From NCBI GenBank assembly GCA_964566545.1, contig CAZMIX010000005.1, positions 30,416 through 94,415 on the forward strand: 64,000 bases of DNA. The letters run 5' to 3'. Positions 1 to 9,373 of the stretch are shown piece by piece (the first letter of the stretch is position 1; each line of letters begins with the position of its first letter). Below the pieces are notes generated by a model, which had not been told where the DNA came from, did not search any database, and worked only from the letters and a program-made list of their open reading frames with translations. This DNA comes from JAEYFP01 sp964566545. GTDB taxonomy: Bacteria > Bacillota > Clostridia > Lachnospirales > Lachnospiraceae. Made by a program: the position numbers and the translations under genes.

Positions 1-994
1 GCTGCGATTCTTTCTGCGCTTTTCCGAATATATGGTATTTCGTTGGAATATCAATACATACGGTATCCTGATAAAGGGTGATACCACACAGATGAAGGAG
101 TATACGGAACGCTGTATATTGGGAATCAAGAGAATCTGTGAGGCGGTGGATCAATATCTGGAGTGGTATGTGGCGGAAGGAATACCGGTTGAGAGACTGA
201 GTATGCTGTCGGAATGCTATAGAAAAGTAAATCATATTTTTTCTTATCGCTTTCTTGTTCCTTTAAGGCATATTTTATCGCAAAGCATTATTTCCGAAGC
301 TCTGCCGGATAATGAGGAGGGAAATTACGAAAGCCTGGAGCTTGCAAAGATAGATCCGGAGATTATCAGAAGCTTTCTGGCGAAGGGAAGCAGGGATGAA
401 ATAGAAGGATTTGTAGACAGTTATTTTCTGAGTCTTCAGGATGCGCTGAAATCAAAGCTGTTCCGGGATTATCTCATTTTGAATATTCGCTTTATTACAC
501 TGGCCTATATGGAAGCCTTAGGCTTTTCGCAGGCGGAATTCCTAAAGCAGGCCAATGTGGATAAGGAACAGGAGCATTCTGCCGGCCTAGATGTAATAAG
601 AAGCTATGTGCTAAATATGATGAGCAATGCATTACAGTTTCGTGACAGGCAGAATAATAACCAGGGCAAATATATTTTGAAAAAGGCATTGGATTACATA
701 GAACGGAATTATACACAGGAAACCCTTTCCTTAAACGAAGTGGCGAGTGTCATCAATGTGAGCGCAAATTATTTCAGCGCGATTTTCAGCAATGAGATGA
801 AGATGACATTTGTGGAATATGTGACACAGAAACGCATGGAAAGAGCGAAGAAGCTGCTTAGACAGACGGATAAACACTCAGGGGAAATAGCTACTGAGGT
901 GGGCTATAAGGATTCGCACTATTTCAGCTTTGTATTCAAAAAGACGCAGGGTTATACGCCGCGCGAGTACCGCAACGGAAAAGAGGATTTTTGA
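1..994 (+). CDS. YesN-type response regulator, AraC output domain (5' end outside window)
   Basis: The reading frame is open from base 2, so the gene begins upstream of the window and its receiver domain is not visible. The last 100 residues or so form an AraC/XylS double helix-turn-helix, with the signature around GYKDSHYFSFVFKKTQG and ending in TPREYRNG. The middle part is the poorly conserved linker seen in long YesN-type regulators, and the end closely resembles the complete regulator at 7748-9370. By family it should be the DNA-binding partner of a YesM-like sensor kinase that controls a neighbouring sugar transporter. It converges on the AraR-like gene with one base between the stop codons. 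The family is clear; the ligand is unknown. Confidence 0.85.
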   Translation, partial: LRFFLRFSEYMVFRWNINTYGILIKGDTTQMKEYTERCILGIKRICEAVDQYLEWYVAEGIPVERLSMLSECYRKVNHIFSYRFLVPLRHILSQSIISEALPDNEEGNYESLELAKIDPEIIRSFLAKGSRDEIEGFVDSYFLSLQDALKSKLFRDYLILNIRFITLAYMEALGFSQAEFLKQANVDKEQEHSAGLDVIRSYVLNMMSNALQFRDRQNNNQGKYILKKALDYIERNYTQETLSLNEVASVINVSANYFSAIFSNEMKMTFVEYVTQKRMERAKKLLRQTDKHSGEIATEVGYKDSHYFSFVFKKTQGYTPREYRNGKEDF

Positions 995-995
995 A

Positions 996-2081
996 TCAGC
1001 TTTCACGGATTGCGTCGCTGTTTCGGTTTACCAAATGCCAGGACAGGCTTATGGATGTAAAGGGCTCGCCCCGCATGAGGCTGATAAGACCTGACGCTGC
1101 AGCTCTGCCCAGCTCGTGCGAATTGTGGGACAGGGAGGTAATCCTTTGGGAACCGAAATTGCTTAAGTAGCTGTTATCAAAAGAAACAATACTGACATCT
1201 GCCGGTACTAAAATACCGGTAGCTTTTAATTCTTTCATCAGCCAGTAGGCAATTTCGTCGTTATAACATACGACAGCGGAGCAGGAGTTCAGTTTCCCGC
1301 GGATAAATTCCGCGAGAAAGCCGGTATCCTGCTTTTTTTGAAGGCTGGCCAGGTCGTCTGTCAAAAACCAGCCGATGTTCTCATCCTGAAAAGCTGCCGA
1401 GGCGTCTGCCAGAGCGGTGATCAGACCGTGATATCGCTGGATTCCCTTATGGTCATCCTGTTTGAATATACCGGCAATTGCGCGATGGTTTCTTTGCAGC
1501 AGATATTTTCCGAGAACATATCCGCCATAAAAATCATCGCTTTTTACATAAGGAAATGTCGGAAAATTTGGATAGAATCCGGACAGAAACAGAATAACGG
1601 TACCCCTTTCCTTAAGCATTTCATATAAGTCCAAATTCGGATTTGGCAGCGCGGAACGAACCGGTTCCACGATAATTCCGCGGACCGGATGGTTCAGAAG
1701 ATGTTTTAAAAATTCCCGCTCTTTCATGACTTTATTTTCGGTTAAATAAAGGGTTGAGGAATAATTTTCTTTATTTAAAGAAGCTAGAATATCGCCCAAC
1801 AGTTTCGGATAAATATATTCATTATCATAAGTAAGTAAAACAGCGACCTGCCTTTTGGCGGAGTTTGGGGAAGTATCCTTAATATAGGTGCCGCTTCCCT
1901 GCCGGCGCTCGATCAGATCCTCATCGATCAAAATCTCCAGGGCACGGCGTACGGTCTGTCTGCTGACGCCGTATTTTTTGCATAGCTTTTCCTCGGTCGG
2001 AAGTGTATAGCTTCCCTTGCGTATATTGGATAAAATTTGTTCCTTCAGTAAATTCGAAAGCCGGATGTATTTTGGCGTCAT
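996..2081 (-). CDS. araR: AraR-like GntR/LacI transcriptional repressor
   Basis: The protein has 361 residues. Residues 1-70 are a GntR winged helix (PTEEKLCKKYGVSRQTVRRA), and residues 75-361 are a LacI/periplasmic-binding-type effector domain. This mixed architecture and the length match AraR of Bacillus, and the segment GIFKQDDHKGIQRYHG resembles the AraR effector domain as I remember it. AraR represses arabinose uptake and breakdown genes and is released by L-arabinose. The start chosen (ATG at 2081) has an AGGA ribosome site; a longer frame from 2144 adds 21 unconserved residues. It is divergent from the first sugar transporter, which it probably controls. A different pentose effector cannot be excluded. 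Confidence 0.8.
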   Translation of the reverse strand: MTPKYIRLSNLLKEQILSNIRKGSYTLPTEEKLCKKYGVSRQTVRRALEILIDEDLIERRQGSGTYIKDTSPNSAKRQVAVLLTYDNEYIYPKLLGDILASLNKENYSSTLYLTENKVMKEREFLKHLLNHPVRGIIVEPVRSALPNPNLDLYEMLKERGTVILFLSGFYPNFPTFPYVKSDDFYGGYVLGKYLLQRNHRAIAGIFKQDDHKGIQRYHGLITALADASAAFQDENIGWFLTDDLASLQKKQDTGFLAEFIRGKLNSCSAVVCYNDEIAYWLMKELKATGILVPADVSIVSFDNSYLSNFGSQRITSLSHNSHELGRAAASGLISLMRGEPFTSISLSWHLVNRNSDAIRES

Positions 2082-2616
2082 GGAATTCCTGCTCCAATCA
2101 TTGAATATTCTGTAATAGAAAAGTGCTCCCGCAGCGGAACACACTTTTATTCTTACTAATTAACATACAATAGAATGGAGCAGTCCGCAAGTTTTCATTT
2201 TTTAAATATAAAGGGATTATTTTCGGATTTTCGAAAAATTCATGGATATCATTCTTTATAAAAAAACGTAAAAAATTCTCTCTTCATATGAAAAAATCCT
2301 ACTTTTTTTTAAAGTACTGATGAAAATCACAATAACATATTCCAGTTGATTTGGAACAAAAATTAAAAAAATAGAATGATTTTTTTAATTAATTCGGAAA
2401 AAATTGAACAAAAAAACCGCAAATTTTAAATTTGTACTTCAATTCATAGTTTGTCCAAATAATTTGTATTGTTCAAGTCTACAAAACTGGCTAATTTGCA
2501 TAAAAATACAGAAAACCGCATTGACTTAATGGAGTTTATTAGGTAAATTTGACTTATAGAAATCAATTGTGGTTTCGAAAATAACAATGGTTCAAAGAAA
2601 GGGAGGAAACAAAGAA
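2082..2616. other. Divergent control region between araR-like gene and sugar-binding protein gene
   Basis: This 535-bp gene-free stretch is very AT-rich. It holds a good promoter for the rightward operon (2521-2549) and a weaker one for the repressor on the minus strand (TTGCGG, spacer 17, TATGTT at 2162-2190). An AraR-like half site ATTTGTAC lies at 2430-2437, but I found no full AraR palindrome. An imperfect palindrome (CCGC/GCGG core) sits at about 2121-2144 in the repressor leader. The remaining sequence shows only A/T runs. Confidence 0.5.
2521..2549 (+). promoter_or_regulatory. Sigma-A-type promoter of first sugar ABC operon
   Basis: TTGACT and TAAATT are separated by 17 bases, inside an AT-rich divergent region. 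The site lies about 68 bases before the start codon of the binding protein. Confidence 0.5.
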
Positions 2617-3687
2617 ATGAAGAAGAAACTTTTAAGTGTACTTTTAAGTACGGCAATGACAGCAGCTTTACTGGCTGGATGCGGCAGCGCAGCTACTACG
2701 GAGACAGCGCCTGCAGCAGCTACGGAGGAGGCAGCTCCTGTAGAAGAAGCAGCGCCCGCAGAAGAGGAAGCAGCCGTTGAGGAAGCAGCACCCGCAGAGG
2801 CATCAGGCGAGCTGATTAAGGTTGGTATTATTAATAACGACCCGAACGAATCCGGATATCGTACAGCGAATGATAAAGATATGAAAGAAATGTTTACGGA
2901 AGCAAACGGATACGAAGCATCCTTTGCATACAGCCTTAAGAATGATGAGCAGATTACGGCGGCTCAGAAGTTTATCCAGGACGGCGTTGACTATCTGCTT
3001 CTTTCTGCAGCAGATACGGCAGGCTGGGATTCGGTTTTACAGGACGCACAGGACGCAGGTATCAGAGTAATCCTGTTTGACCGTACGATCGATGCTGACG
3101 AAAGTCTTTACGAAGCTTCTATCGTTTCCGATATGGCTAAAGAAGGCGAAACAGCAGTTGAATGGTTAAAGGGTCAGGCACTTGACGAATACAATGTAAT
3201 CCACCTTCAGGGCGTTATGGGTTCTGCAGCGCAGAAGGGACGCACAGGCGCTCTTGATGAAGCATCCAAGTCTGACGGATGGAAGCTTGTTACACAGCAG
3301 ACAGCGGAGTGGAATGCTGAAAAAGCACAGCAGATCGTTCAGTCCGTGATCGATTCAGGCGAATCCTTCAACGTAATCTATGCTGAGAACGACGATATGG
3401 CTAAGGGCGCTGTAGCAGCTCTTGACAAAGCAAACATCTCTCATGGTGTTGGCAAGGATGTCATCGTTATGGGCTTTGACTGCAACAAGTGGGCATTGGA
3501 AGAGCTTCTTGCTCAGAACTGGAACTATGATGGACAGTGCAATCCTTTCCAGGCTTCCTACATTGATGAAATCATCAAGACGATCGAAGGCGGCGGAACA
3601 CTTGCACAGAAGACGATCATCATGGATGAAAAGGGCTTTGATGCTACGACTATCACACAGGAAGATGTTGATAACTACGGTATTTAA
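2617..3687 (+). CDS. Sugar ABC transporter substrate-binding lipoprotein (YtfQ-like)
   Basis: The protein has 356 residues. It carries a lipoprotein signal peptide with lipobox LLAGC (Cys near residue 22), then an Ala/Glu/Pro-rich linker of about 40 residues (repeated EEAAPA), then a Peripla_BP_4-type pentose/hexose-binding fold starting near KVGIINNDPNESGYR. The fold and the two downstream permeases are those of the E. coli YtfQ galactofuranose system, but the local AraR-like regulator and pentose genes point to arabinose or arabino-oligosaccharides. The start at 2617 follows GGGAGGAAAC; an upstream ATG at 2569 lacks such a site. A strong hairpin follows the gene, which would favour higher expression of this protein than of the ATPase. 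Confidence 0.88.
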   Translation: MKKKLLSVLLSTAMTAALLAGCGSAATTETAPAAATEEAAPVEEAAPAEEEAAVEEAAPAEASGELIKVGIINNDPNESGYRTANDKDMKEMFTEANGYEASFAYSLKNDEQITAAQKFIQDGVDYLLLSAADTAGWDSVLQDAQDAGIRVILFDRTIDADESLYEASIVSDMAKEGETAVEWLKGQALDEYNVIHLQGVMGSAAQKGRTGALDEASKSDGWKLVTQQTAEWNAEKAQQIVQSVIDSGESFNVIYAENDDMAKGAVAALDKANISHGVGKDVIVMGFDCNKWALEELLAQNWNYDGQCNPFQASYIDEIIKTIEGGGTLAQKTIIMDEKGFDATTITQEDVDNYGI

Positions 3688-3720
3688 ATAAGACCGGATT
3701 TTGTGATTGATTGTTAAAAA

Positions 3721-3773
3721 GACGCGGCGCAGCGTAAATGAAGAATTGTACGCATGCACCGCGTCTCTTTTCT
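3721..3773 (+). terminator. Intercistronic hairpin between binding protein and ATPase
   Basis: GACGCGG (3721-3727) pairs with CCGCGTC (3759-3765). The stem is extended inward by GCGTA/TACGC, and TCTTTTCT follows. The site is probably a partial terminator or mRNA-stabilising stem that sets the ratio of binding protein to membrane components. Confidence 0.65.
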
Positions 3774-3801
3774 AAAATAGATGGAAGGAGTGAACACACG
3801 G

Positions 3802-5319
3802 GTGAAAGATAAAGCCGTATTGGAAATGAAAAATATAGACAAAAGCTTTCCCGGAGTACACGCCTTGCAGGACGTGGATTTTACGCTGTGTAAGGGCGAA
3901 ATTCATGCACTGATGGGCGAGAACGGCGCTGGAAAATCGACTTTGATCAAAGTCTTAACCGGAGTATATGGAAAAGACGAAGGACAGATTTTCCTTAAGG
4001 GAAGTGAAAAGGAAGCAGTCATCCATTCACCGCAGGATGCACAAAAACTCGGAATCAGTACCGTGTACCAGGAAATCACGCTTTGTATGAATCTGTCGGT
4101 TGCTGAGAACCTATTTATAGGCCGGAACAGCGGTACGGTTCAGAATTGGAAAAAAATGAGCGCGGATGCCGATAAGATCCTGAAGTCTATGGATATTCCG
4201 GCAAAAGCAACGCAGCAGCTGGCAAGCTGCTCTCTTGCGGTCCAGCAAATGATTGCCATTGCACGTGCGGTTGATATGGAGTGTAAGATCCTGATTTTGG
4301 ATGAGCCGACGTCCTCTTTGGATGAGCAGGAGGTTGAAAAATTATTTGGCCTGATGCGCGATCTGAAGGCGAGAGGTGTAGGAATCATTTTTGTTACACA
4401 CTTTTTGGATCAGGTATATGAAGTGTGCGATAAAATTACGGTTTTGCGTGACGGCAAGCTTGTAGGCGAATATGAAATCAAGGATCTTCCGCGTGTCCAG
4501 CTTGTTTCAAAGATGCTCGGCAAGGAACTGGATGATTTGTCGGATATTAAAGAAGAAAGCCGGATATATGATAAGGAAGATGCAGGAACACCTGTATTTG
4601 ATGCCGAAGGGCTTCAAAGCAACGCAGGAATTAAGCCGTTTGATTTCTATATCAAAAAGGGTGAAGTGAACGGCTTTACGGGTCTGCTCGGTTCCGGCAG
4701 AAGTGAATGTGTCCGCGCAATTTTCGGTGCGGACAAAGTCATCGGCGGAACTGTGAAGAAAAATGGAAAAGTGATCAGGATTTCCAAGCCGATCGATGCT
4801 ATGAGAAACGGTATCGCATATCTTGCGGAAGATCGTAAGGTTGACGGTATTGTTGGTGATCTGTCGGTTCGCGAGAATATCATACTTGCCCTGCAGGTAA
4901 TGAAGGGATTTTTCAAACCGTTCACAAAGGCGGAGGCAAACAAATTTGCGGATGAATATATCAAACTTCTGGGAATCAAGACAGCGTCTGCCGACACACC
5001 GATTAAATCGTTATCTGGAGGAAATCAGCAAAAGGTCATTCTTGCCCGCTGGCTGCTTGCTCATCCTGAGTACCTGATTTTAGATGAACCGACACGCGGG
5101 ATCGACGTCGGTACTAAGATCGATATACAGAAATTAGTGCTGAAACTTGCTTCGGAAGGTATGAGTATTACGTTTATTTCCTCTGAAACAGACGAAATGC
5201 TCCGCACCTGCTCACGCTTGATCGTTATGCGGGACTGTAGGGTGGTAGGCGAGCTTTCAGGCAACGAACTGACTCAGAATATGATTATGAGTACAATTGC
5301 TGGAGGTGACAAAGAATAA
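3802..5319 (+). CDS. Sugar ABC transporter ATPase, two nucleotide-binding domains (YtfR/AraG-like)
   Basis: The protein has 505 residues with two ABC domains. The first has Walker A GENGAGKST near residue 45 and Walker B LILDEPTSS near residue 163. The second has GLLGSGRSE in place of a normal Walker A, LSGGNQQKV as its signature and LILDEPTRGID. The degenerate second P-loop is normal for the RbsA/AraG/MglA family. It energises the two permeases that follow. The GTG at 3802 is preferred: GGAAGGAG lies 11 bases upstream and the start then matches the paralogue at 12388. The ATG at 3781 has no ribosome site. The stop overlaps the next start by one base (TAATG). Confidence 0.9.
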   Translation: MKDKAVLEMKNIDKSFPGVHALQDVDFTLCKGEIHALMGENGAGKSTLIKVLTGVYGKDEGQIFLKGSEKEAVIHSPQDAQKLGISTVYQEITLCMNLSVAENLFIGRNSGTVQNWKKMSADADKILKSMDIPAKATQQLASCSLAVQQMIAIARAVDMECKILILDEPTSSLDEQEVEKLFGLMRDLKARGVGIIFVTHFLDQVYEVCDKITVLRDGKLVGEYEIKDLPRVQLVSKMLGKELDDLSDIKEESRIYDKEDAGTPVFDAEGLQSNAGIKPFDFYIKKGEVNGFTGLLGSGRSECVRAIFGADKVIGGTVKKNGKVIRISKPIDAMRNGIAYLAEDRKVDGIVGDLSVRENIILALQVMKGFFKPFTKAEANKFADEYIKLLGIKTASADTPIKSLSGGNQQKVILARWLLAHPEYLILDEPTRGIDVGTKIDIQKLVLKLASEGMSITFISSETDEMLRTCSRLIVMRDCRVVGELSGNELTQNMIMSTIAGGDKE

Positions 5320-6419
5320 TGCAGACGAATGATGCAAAAAAATTTCATATATCCGCTTTTTCTACAAAGTTATTCAGGCAGCAGATATTTATTCCGATAG
5401 CGGCTTTGTTACTGCTCGCCATATTCAACCTGATTACCGATCCTTCTTTTTATAAGATTACATTAGGTTATAACAGCGCGGGAGCTCCGGTTCTGTCGGG
5501 ATATCTGATGACAATTCTGGATTACGGCTCGGAGCTTGCGATTCTTGCAATCGGCATGACACTCGTTACAGCTGCTACCGGCGGTCAGGATATCAGTGTC
5601 GGCGCTGCGATTGCAATTAGCGGAAGTGTCGTGCTTCGTGTGCTTTGCGGCACAAATTCCAGGCCGGAAACGCTGCAGGCCCCGATTATTGTTGCATTTC
5701 TTGTAAGCTGTGTCGCCGCGATGCTGTTTGGGGCGTTCAATGGAGCGTTAGTCGCATATTTTAAGATCCAGCCCATGGTAGCGACGCTGATTTTGTTTAC
5801 GGCAGGACGTTCGATTGCAGCCTGGATCAATAATAATGAACTTCCGATCATCAGCGATCCTTCTTTCAGTTATTTTGGCGGATTTATTCCCGGGATTCCG
5901 ATTCCGACTCCGTTTTTCATTGCTGTGGCATGCATGATCGTAGCGGCGATTGTACTTAGATTTACAAACCTGGGATTATATACACAGGCAGTCGGCATCA
6001 ATGAAAGCTCCTCCAGACTGAATGGCCTGAATCCTGCGTTCATTAAGTTCCTGACCTTTGTAATTCTCGGTTTATGTGTTGCAGTTTGCGGATTGATTAA
6101 GGTAAGCCGCCTTTCTTCCATCAATTATTCGGTTATTGCAAAGGATATCGAAATGGATGCGATCCTCGCGGTCGCGCTCGGAGGAAATCCTCTGGCAGGC
6201 GGAAAGTTCAATATGGCGGCTTCGATCCTAGGCGCCTACGTCATTCAGCTCCTTACCACGACACTCTATAAGTTCAATGTACAGTCGGATGCGCTTTCAG
6301 CATATAAAGCTGTTGTCGTAATTCTTCTGGTAGTTTTAAGCACCCCGGTTGTAAGAGAAGGTCTTTCCGCCTTCTGGAAGAAGCTAAAGCTAAAACTGCA
6401 TGCAAAGGAGGTTGCTTAG
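5319..6419 (+). CDS. Sugar ABC transporter permease (YtfT-like)
   Basis: This 366-residue integral membrane protein of the BPD_transp_2 (RbsC/XylH) family has about eight to ten hydrophobic segments. The conserved loop is GMTLVTAATGGQDISVGA near residue 75, and AVALGGNPLAGGKFN lies near residue 285. It forms half of the pore for the sugar taken from the lipoprotein at 2617. Its ribosome site GGAGGTGA lies inside the end of the ATPase gene, and the start overlaps that stop, so translation is probably coupled. Two different permeases per operon is the hallmark of the YtfQRT-YjfF type of transporter. Confidence 0.9.
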   Translation: MQTNDAKKFHISAFSTKLFRQQIFIPIAALLLLAIFNLITDPSFYKITLGYNSAGAPVLSGYLMTILDYGSELAILAIGMTLVTAATGGQDISVGAAIAISGSVVLRVLCGTNSRPETLQAPIIVAFLVSCVAAMLFGAFNGALVAYFKIQPMVATLILFTAGRSIAAWINNNELPIISDPSFSYFGGFIPGIPIPTPFFIAVACMIVAAIVLRFTNLGLYTQAVGINESSSRLNGLNPAFIKFLTFVILGLCVAVCGLIKVSRLSSINYSVIAKDIEMDAILAVALGGNPLAGGKFNMAASILGAYVIQLLTTTLYKFNVQSDALSAYKAVVVILLVVLSTPVVREGLSAFWKKLKLKLHAKEVA

Positions 6420-6420
6420 T

Positions 6421-7476
6421 ATGTCATTGTTCAATCAATCATCTGCAGCCGGTAATCGGCCGGGTAGTAAATTAAAAAATATGACCGACACGAATTTGTT
6501 GCTGACTATCACAATTGTAGTTTTCTTTGTTATGTATATCGGCGCGATTCTGCTTCAGGGAAAAGGCTTTTTGAAGCCGCAGACCTTCTTTAATATTTTA
6601 AATGCAAATGCTGCATTGATCATTGTATCCTGCGGAATGAGCCTTGTCATGATTACCGGAGGAATTGATATTTCGGTCGGCGGTGTTGTAGCGCTTGTCA
6701 GCATGTCCAGCGCGGTTTATTTGGATTTTCATGAAGGTAATGTGTTCGGAGCGATTCTCATCTCATTGGCAATCGGTCTTGCATTTGGCCTTGTACAGGG
6801 CTTTCTCGTTGCATACCTGGATATTCAGCCGTTTATCGTAAGTTTGGCGGGAATGTTTTTTGCCCGCGGTATGACAACGATTGTCCATACAAATCCGTTT
6901 AACGTTGAAAATGCGGCATTTGTTGCTTTGAAGGATACGCGTATTCTCGTGCCGGGTCTTGGCTCTGTCAATAAGCTCGGAAAATATGTGCCTGCTTACG
7001 TTGAGATCGGAGTGATCGTTGCTGTTCTGATCGTTATGCTTCTTTTCTGTGTACTCAGATGGACAAAGCTTGGACGCGGCTTTTATGCAGTCGGCGGAAA
7101 TAGCCAGAGCGCATTGATGCTTGGTATCAATGTAAAAAGAACAAAATTCCTGTCGCATTTGATTTGCGGACTTTTGGCAGGCGTTGGCGGATTTATTTAT
7201 TTCATGCATGTAGGCTCCGGTTCCGCGTCGCATGCGAGCGGCATGGAGATGAATGCCATTGCCTCCTCGATTATAGGCGGTACGATGCTGACAGGAGGCG
7301 TCGGAAATATTATAGGTACCTTGTTTGGAGTGCTGTCTCTCAGTACCATCCAGAATATCGTTTCCTCGGCGGGACTTGATCAGGCCTGGTGGACGGGAAT
7401 TACAATCGCCGCCATGCTTTGTTTGTTCCTGGTTGTGCAGAGTGTTGTCATGGCGCGTAAAAAGAGAACCCTCTAA
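6421..7476 (+). CDS. Sugar ABC transporter permease (YjfF-like)
   Basis: This 351-residue membrane protein of the BPD_transp_2 family is the second, non-identical permease of the operon. The family loop reads GMSLVMITGGIDISVGG near residue 80, and a late GG-rich segment follows (IIGGTMLTGGVGNIIG). The ATG at 6421 follows AAGGAGG by a normal distance; an upstream in-frame ATG at 6400 lies inside the preceding gene and has no ribosome site. Only one base separates it from the stop of the first permease. It ends the first transporter operon. Confidence 0.88.
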   Translation: MSLFNQSSAAGNRPGSKLKNMTDTNLLLTITIVVFFVMYIGAILLQGKGFLKPQTFFNILNANAALIIVSCGMSLVMITGGIDISVGGVVALVSMSSAVYLDFHEGNVFGAILISLAIGLAFGLVQGFLVAYLDIQPFIVSLAGMFFARGMTTIVHTNPFNVENAAFVALKDTRILVPGLGSVNKLGKYVPAYVEIGVIVAVLIVMLLFCVLRWTKLGRGFYAVGGNSQSALMLGINVKRTKFLSHLICGLLAGVGGFIYFMHVGSGSASHASGMEMNAIASSIIGGTMLTGGVGNIIGTLFGVLSLSTIQNIVSSAGLDQAWWTGITIAAMLCLFLVVQSVVMARKKRTL

Positions 7477-7552
7477 ACGATCTGAAATGGCACAGTTTTC
7501 TACTCGGGTAAACGGCTGCATAGCATTGTATTAACTTATTTAAATAGGGGAA

Positions 7553-7617
7553 AAAGCACCGCTTTGTGATAAGATTAGTTTTGTTAAAAACTGAATCATA
7601 ATCAAGGAAGGTGCTTT
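7553..7617. other. Long-loop inverted repeat downstream of first transporter operon
   Basis: AAAGCACC (7553-7560) and GGTGCTTT (7610-7617) are complementary across 49 bases. The loop contains a second small stem (AGTTTT/AAAACT). There is no T run, so it is not a standard terminator. It may be a processed 3' end or a remnant element. Confidence 0.3.
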
Positions 7618-7747
7618 CTCTATAGTTAATCGAATGGATAAAAAGTATGAGCAATGATCGGAGTAAATGTCGACGGTTTTCTGATTGACCACTAGTAAAA
7701 AGACTGGTAGAATACATTACGAATGGATCAGAAACAGGAGAAGATAA

Positions 7748-9370
7748 ATGATAAAGGTTTTTTTGGTCGAAGACGAATTTGTTGTAAGAGAAGGCATTAA
7801 AAATAATATTAACTGGGCGGCGAATGGCTATGAATTCTGTGGGGAGGCGAGCGATGGCGAGCTTGCCTTTCCAATGATACAAAAACTGCAGCCTGATATC
7901 GTAATTACAGATATTAAGATGCCGTTTATGGATGGCATTGCGCTGAGCAGACTGGTGAAAGCGGAATTTCCATGGATGGAAATCATCATCCTGTCCGGCT
8001 ACGAGGAGTTCGGCTATGCAAAAGAAGCGATCAAAATCGGTGTGGCGGAATACTTGTCCAAACCGATCAATGGCGATGATTTGCTTGCTGAGGTGGACAA
8101 GGTGTCCGAGCGAATTATAACGAGGAGAAAAGAGAAAAAGATCCAGGAGAAGTTCATGGCGGAGATGGCGGAAAATTTTCAAAAGGCCAAGAAAGACCTG
8201 TTTCAGGATCTTGTCAGTGGGGAAAAGCCGGTACAGGAGCTGCTGGAAACGGCGAGAAAGTTAAATGTCGATTTATCGGCATTTTGCTATAATGTTGTGC
8301 TCATCAAAATGAAATCCTTAAAGCATGAGCAGCAGGAATATTCAAACAGCCTTGTTGAGATTGAAGAGAGGCTTAAAGAGGTTGAGTCTGTTTCTCAGGT
8401 GTTTCTATTTGATAGAAATTTGGAAGGAAAGGCGCTCATTTTTAAAGCGGATTCGTTTGAGGAGTTGTCAGACCTGCAGGAAAAAACGCTGGAGCATATA
8501 AAGCAGATTTTCCAATCCTATAATAACATCTCTTATTTTGGAGGAATCGGAAAACCGGTAAACCGTTTGAGGGAGTTCCCGCTTTCTTATGAAAATGCCA
8601 GCCATGCGTTTGCGCATCGCTTTTTGATGGACGGGAGCTTATTTCTGGACAGCAGTGAAATGGAAGAGGGCGCTTATGTCGTGAAAGAAGAATTCAACAT
8701 CGGCAATGTAGATCCGGAACAGATCAACAGGGAAAAAGTGCGTGAGTTTTTAAGGCAGGGCGACATAGAAGAAGTTCGGTATTTTATCGACGAATTCTTT
8801 AAAAATATCGGGAACTGTGCGCTGGAGTCCAACGTATTCAGACAGTACCTAGCGATGGATGCTTATTTCGGCATAGTAGAATTTGTTGGTGGTCTATCGC
8901 TTGACAGAGATCTAATTGAAGCGCCGGACGTTTCCGGCGGGGTTCTGTCGAATGTGAGGAGCACGCAGGAATATGTGGAACGAATTATTAAACAGGCGCT
9001 TTCTATGCGTGATAAGGCGGCAAGCAATAAATACGGCGATATTGTTAAGGAGATGTGTCATTATATCGAAGAACATTATGCGCAGGAGGAGTTGTCGCTG
9101 AATCTGCTCGCATCTCATGTCAATTTTTCTCCGAATCACTTAAGTATGGTATTTAGCCAGCAGACCGGGCAGACGTTCATCAAATATCTGACGGATTTCC
9201 GCATGAGCAAGGCAAAGGAGCTTTTGCGCTGCACCGGTAAACGCAGCAGTGAAATCAGCCTTGATGTAGGTTATAAGGATCCTCATTATTTTTCTTATCT
9301 CTTTAAGAAAACGCAGGGAATGACACCAACCCAGTATCGGGGAGGCCGTTCCGTTGAAGGAGAAGAATAA
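7748..9370 (+). CDS. YesN-type response regulator with AraC DNA-binding domain
   Basis: The protein has 540 residues. The receiver domain (1-120) has acidic residues E8, D9 and E10, phospho-acceptor D55 (VITDIKMP) and the Lys of SKPI near 105. A long middle region of about 300 residues follows, then an AraC double helix-turn-helix in the last 100 residues (GYKDPHYFSYLFKKTQGMTP). It is the partner of the sensor kinase that begins four bases later. Such pairs usually sense an extracellular sugar, often through a binding protein, and activate the adjacent ABC operons. It lies between two transporter operons, so both are candidate targets. Start by ATG after CAGGAGAAGATAA. Confidence 0.92.
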   Translation: MIKVFLVEDEFVVREGIKNNINWAANGYEFCGEASDGELAFPMIQKLQPDIVITDIKMPFMDGIALSRLVKAEFPWMEIIILSGYEEFGYAKEAIKIGVAEYLSKPINGDDLLAEVDKVSERIITRRKEKKIQEKFMAEMAENFQKAKKDLFQDLVSGEKPVQELLETARKLNVDLSAFCYNVVLIKMKSLKHEQQEYSNSLVEIEERLKEVESVSQVFLFDRNLEGKALIFKADSFEELSDLQEKTLEHIKQIFQSYNNISYFGGIGKPVNRLREFPLSYENASHAFAHRFLMDGSLFLDSSEMEEGAYVVKEEFNIGNVDPEQINREKVREFLRQGDIEEVRYFIDEFFKNIGNCALESNVFRQYLAMDAYFGIVEFVGGLSLDRDLIEAPDVSGGVLSNVRSTQEYVERIIKQALSMRDKAASNKYGDIVKEMCHYIEEHYAQEELSLNLLASHVNFSPNHLSMVFSQQTGQTFIKYLTDFRMSKAKELLRCTGKRSSEISLDVGYKDPHYFSYLFKKTQGMTPTQYRGGRSVEGEE

Positions 9371-9373
9371 GCG

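Noticed and set aside
2430..2437. ATTTGTAC as an AraR operator
   Set aside because: It is only a half site; the matching half ACAAAT-type arm is not at the required spacing.
6763..7521. Long minus-strand frame of 252 residues over the permease gene
   Set aside because: It is antisense to a clear membrane transporter gene, has low-complexity polar composition and no ribosome site.
7448..8182. Minus-strand frame of 244 residues over the response regulator start
   Set aside because: It overlaps the conserved receiver domain and has no family resemblance.
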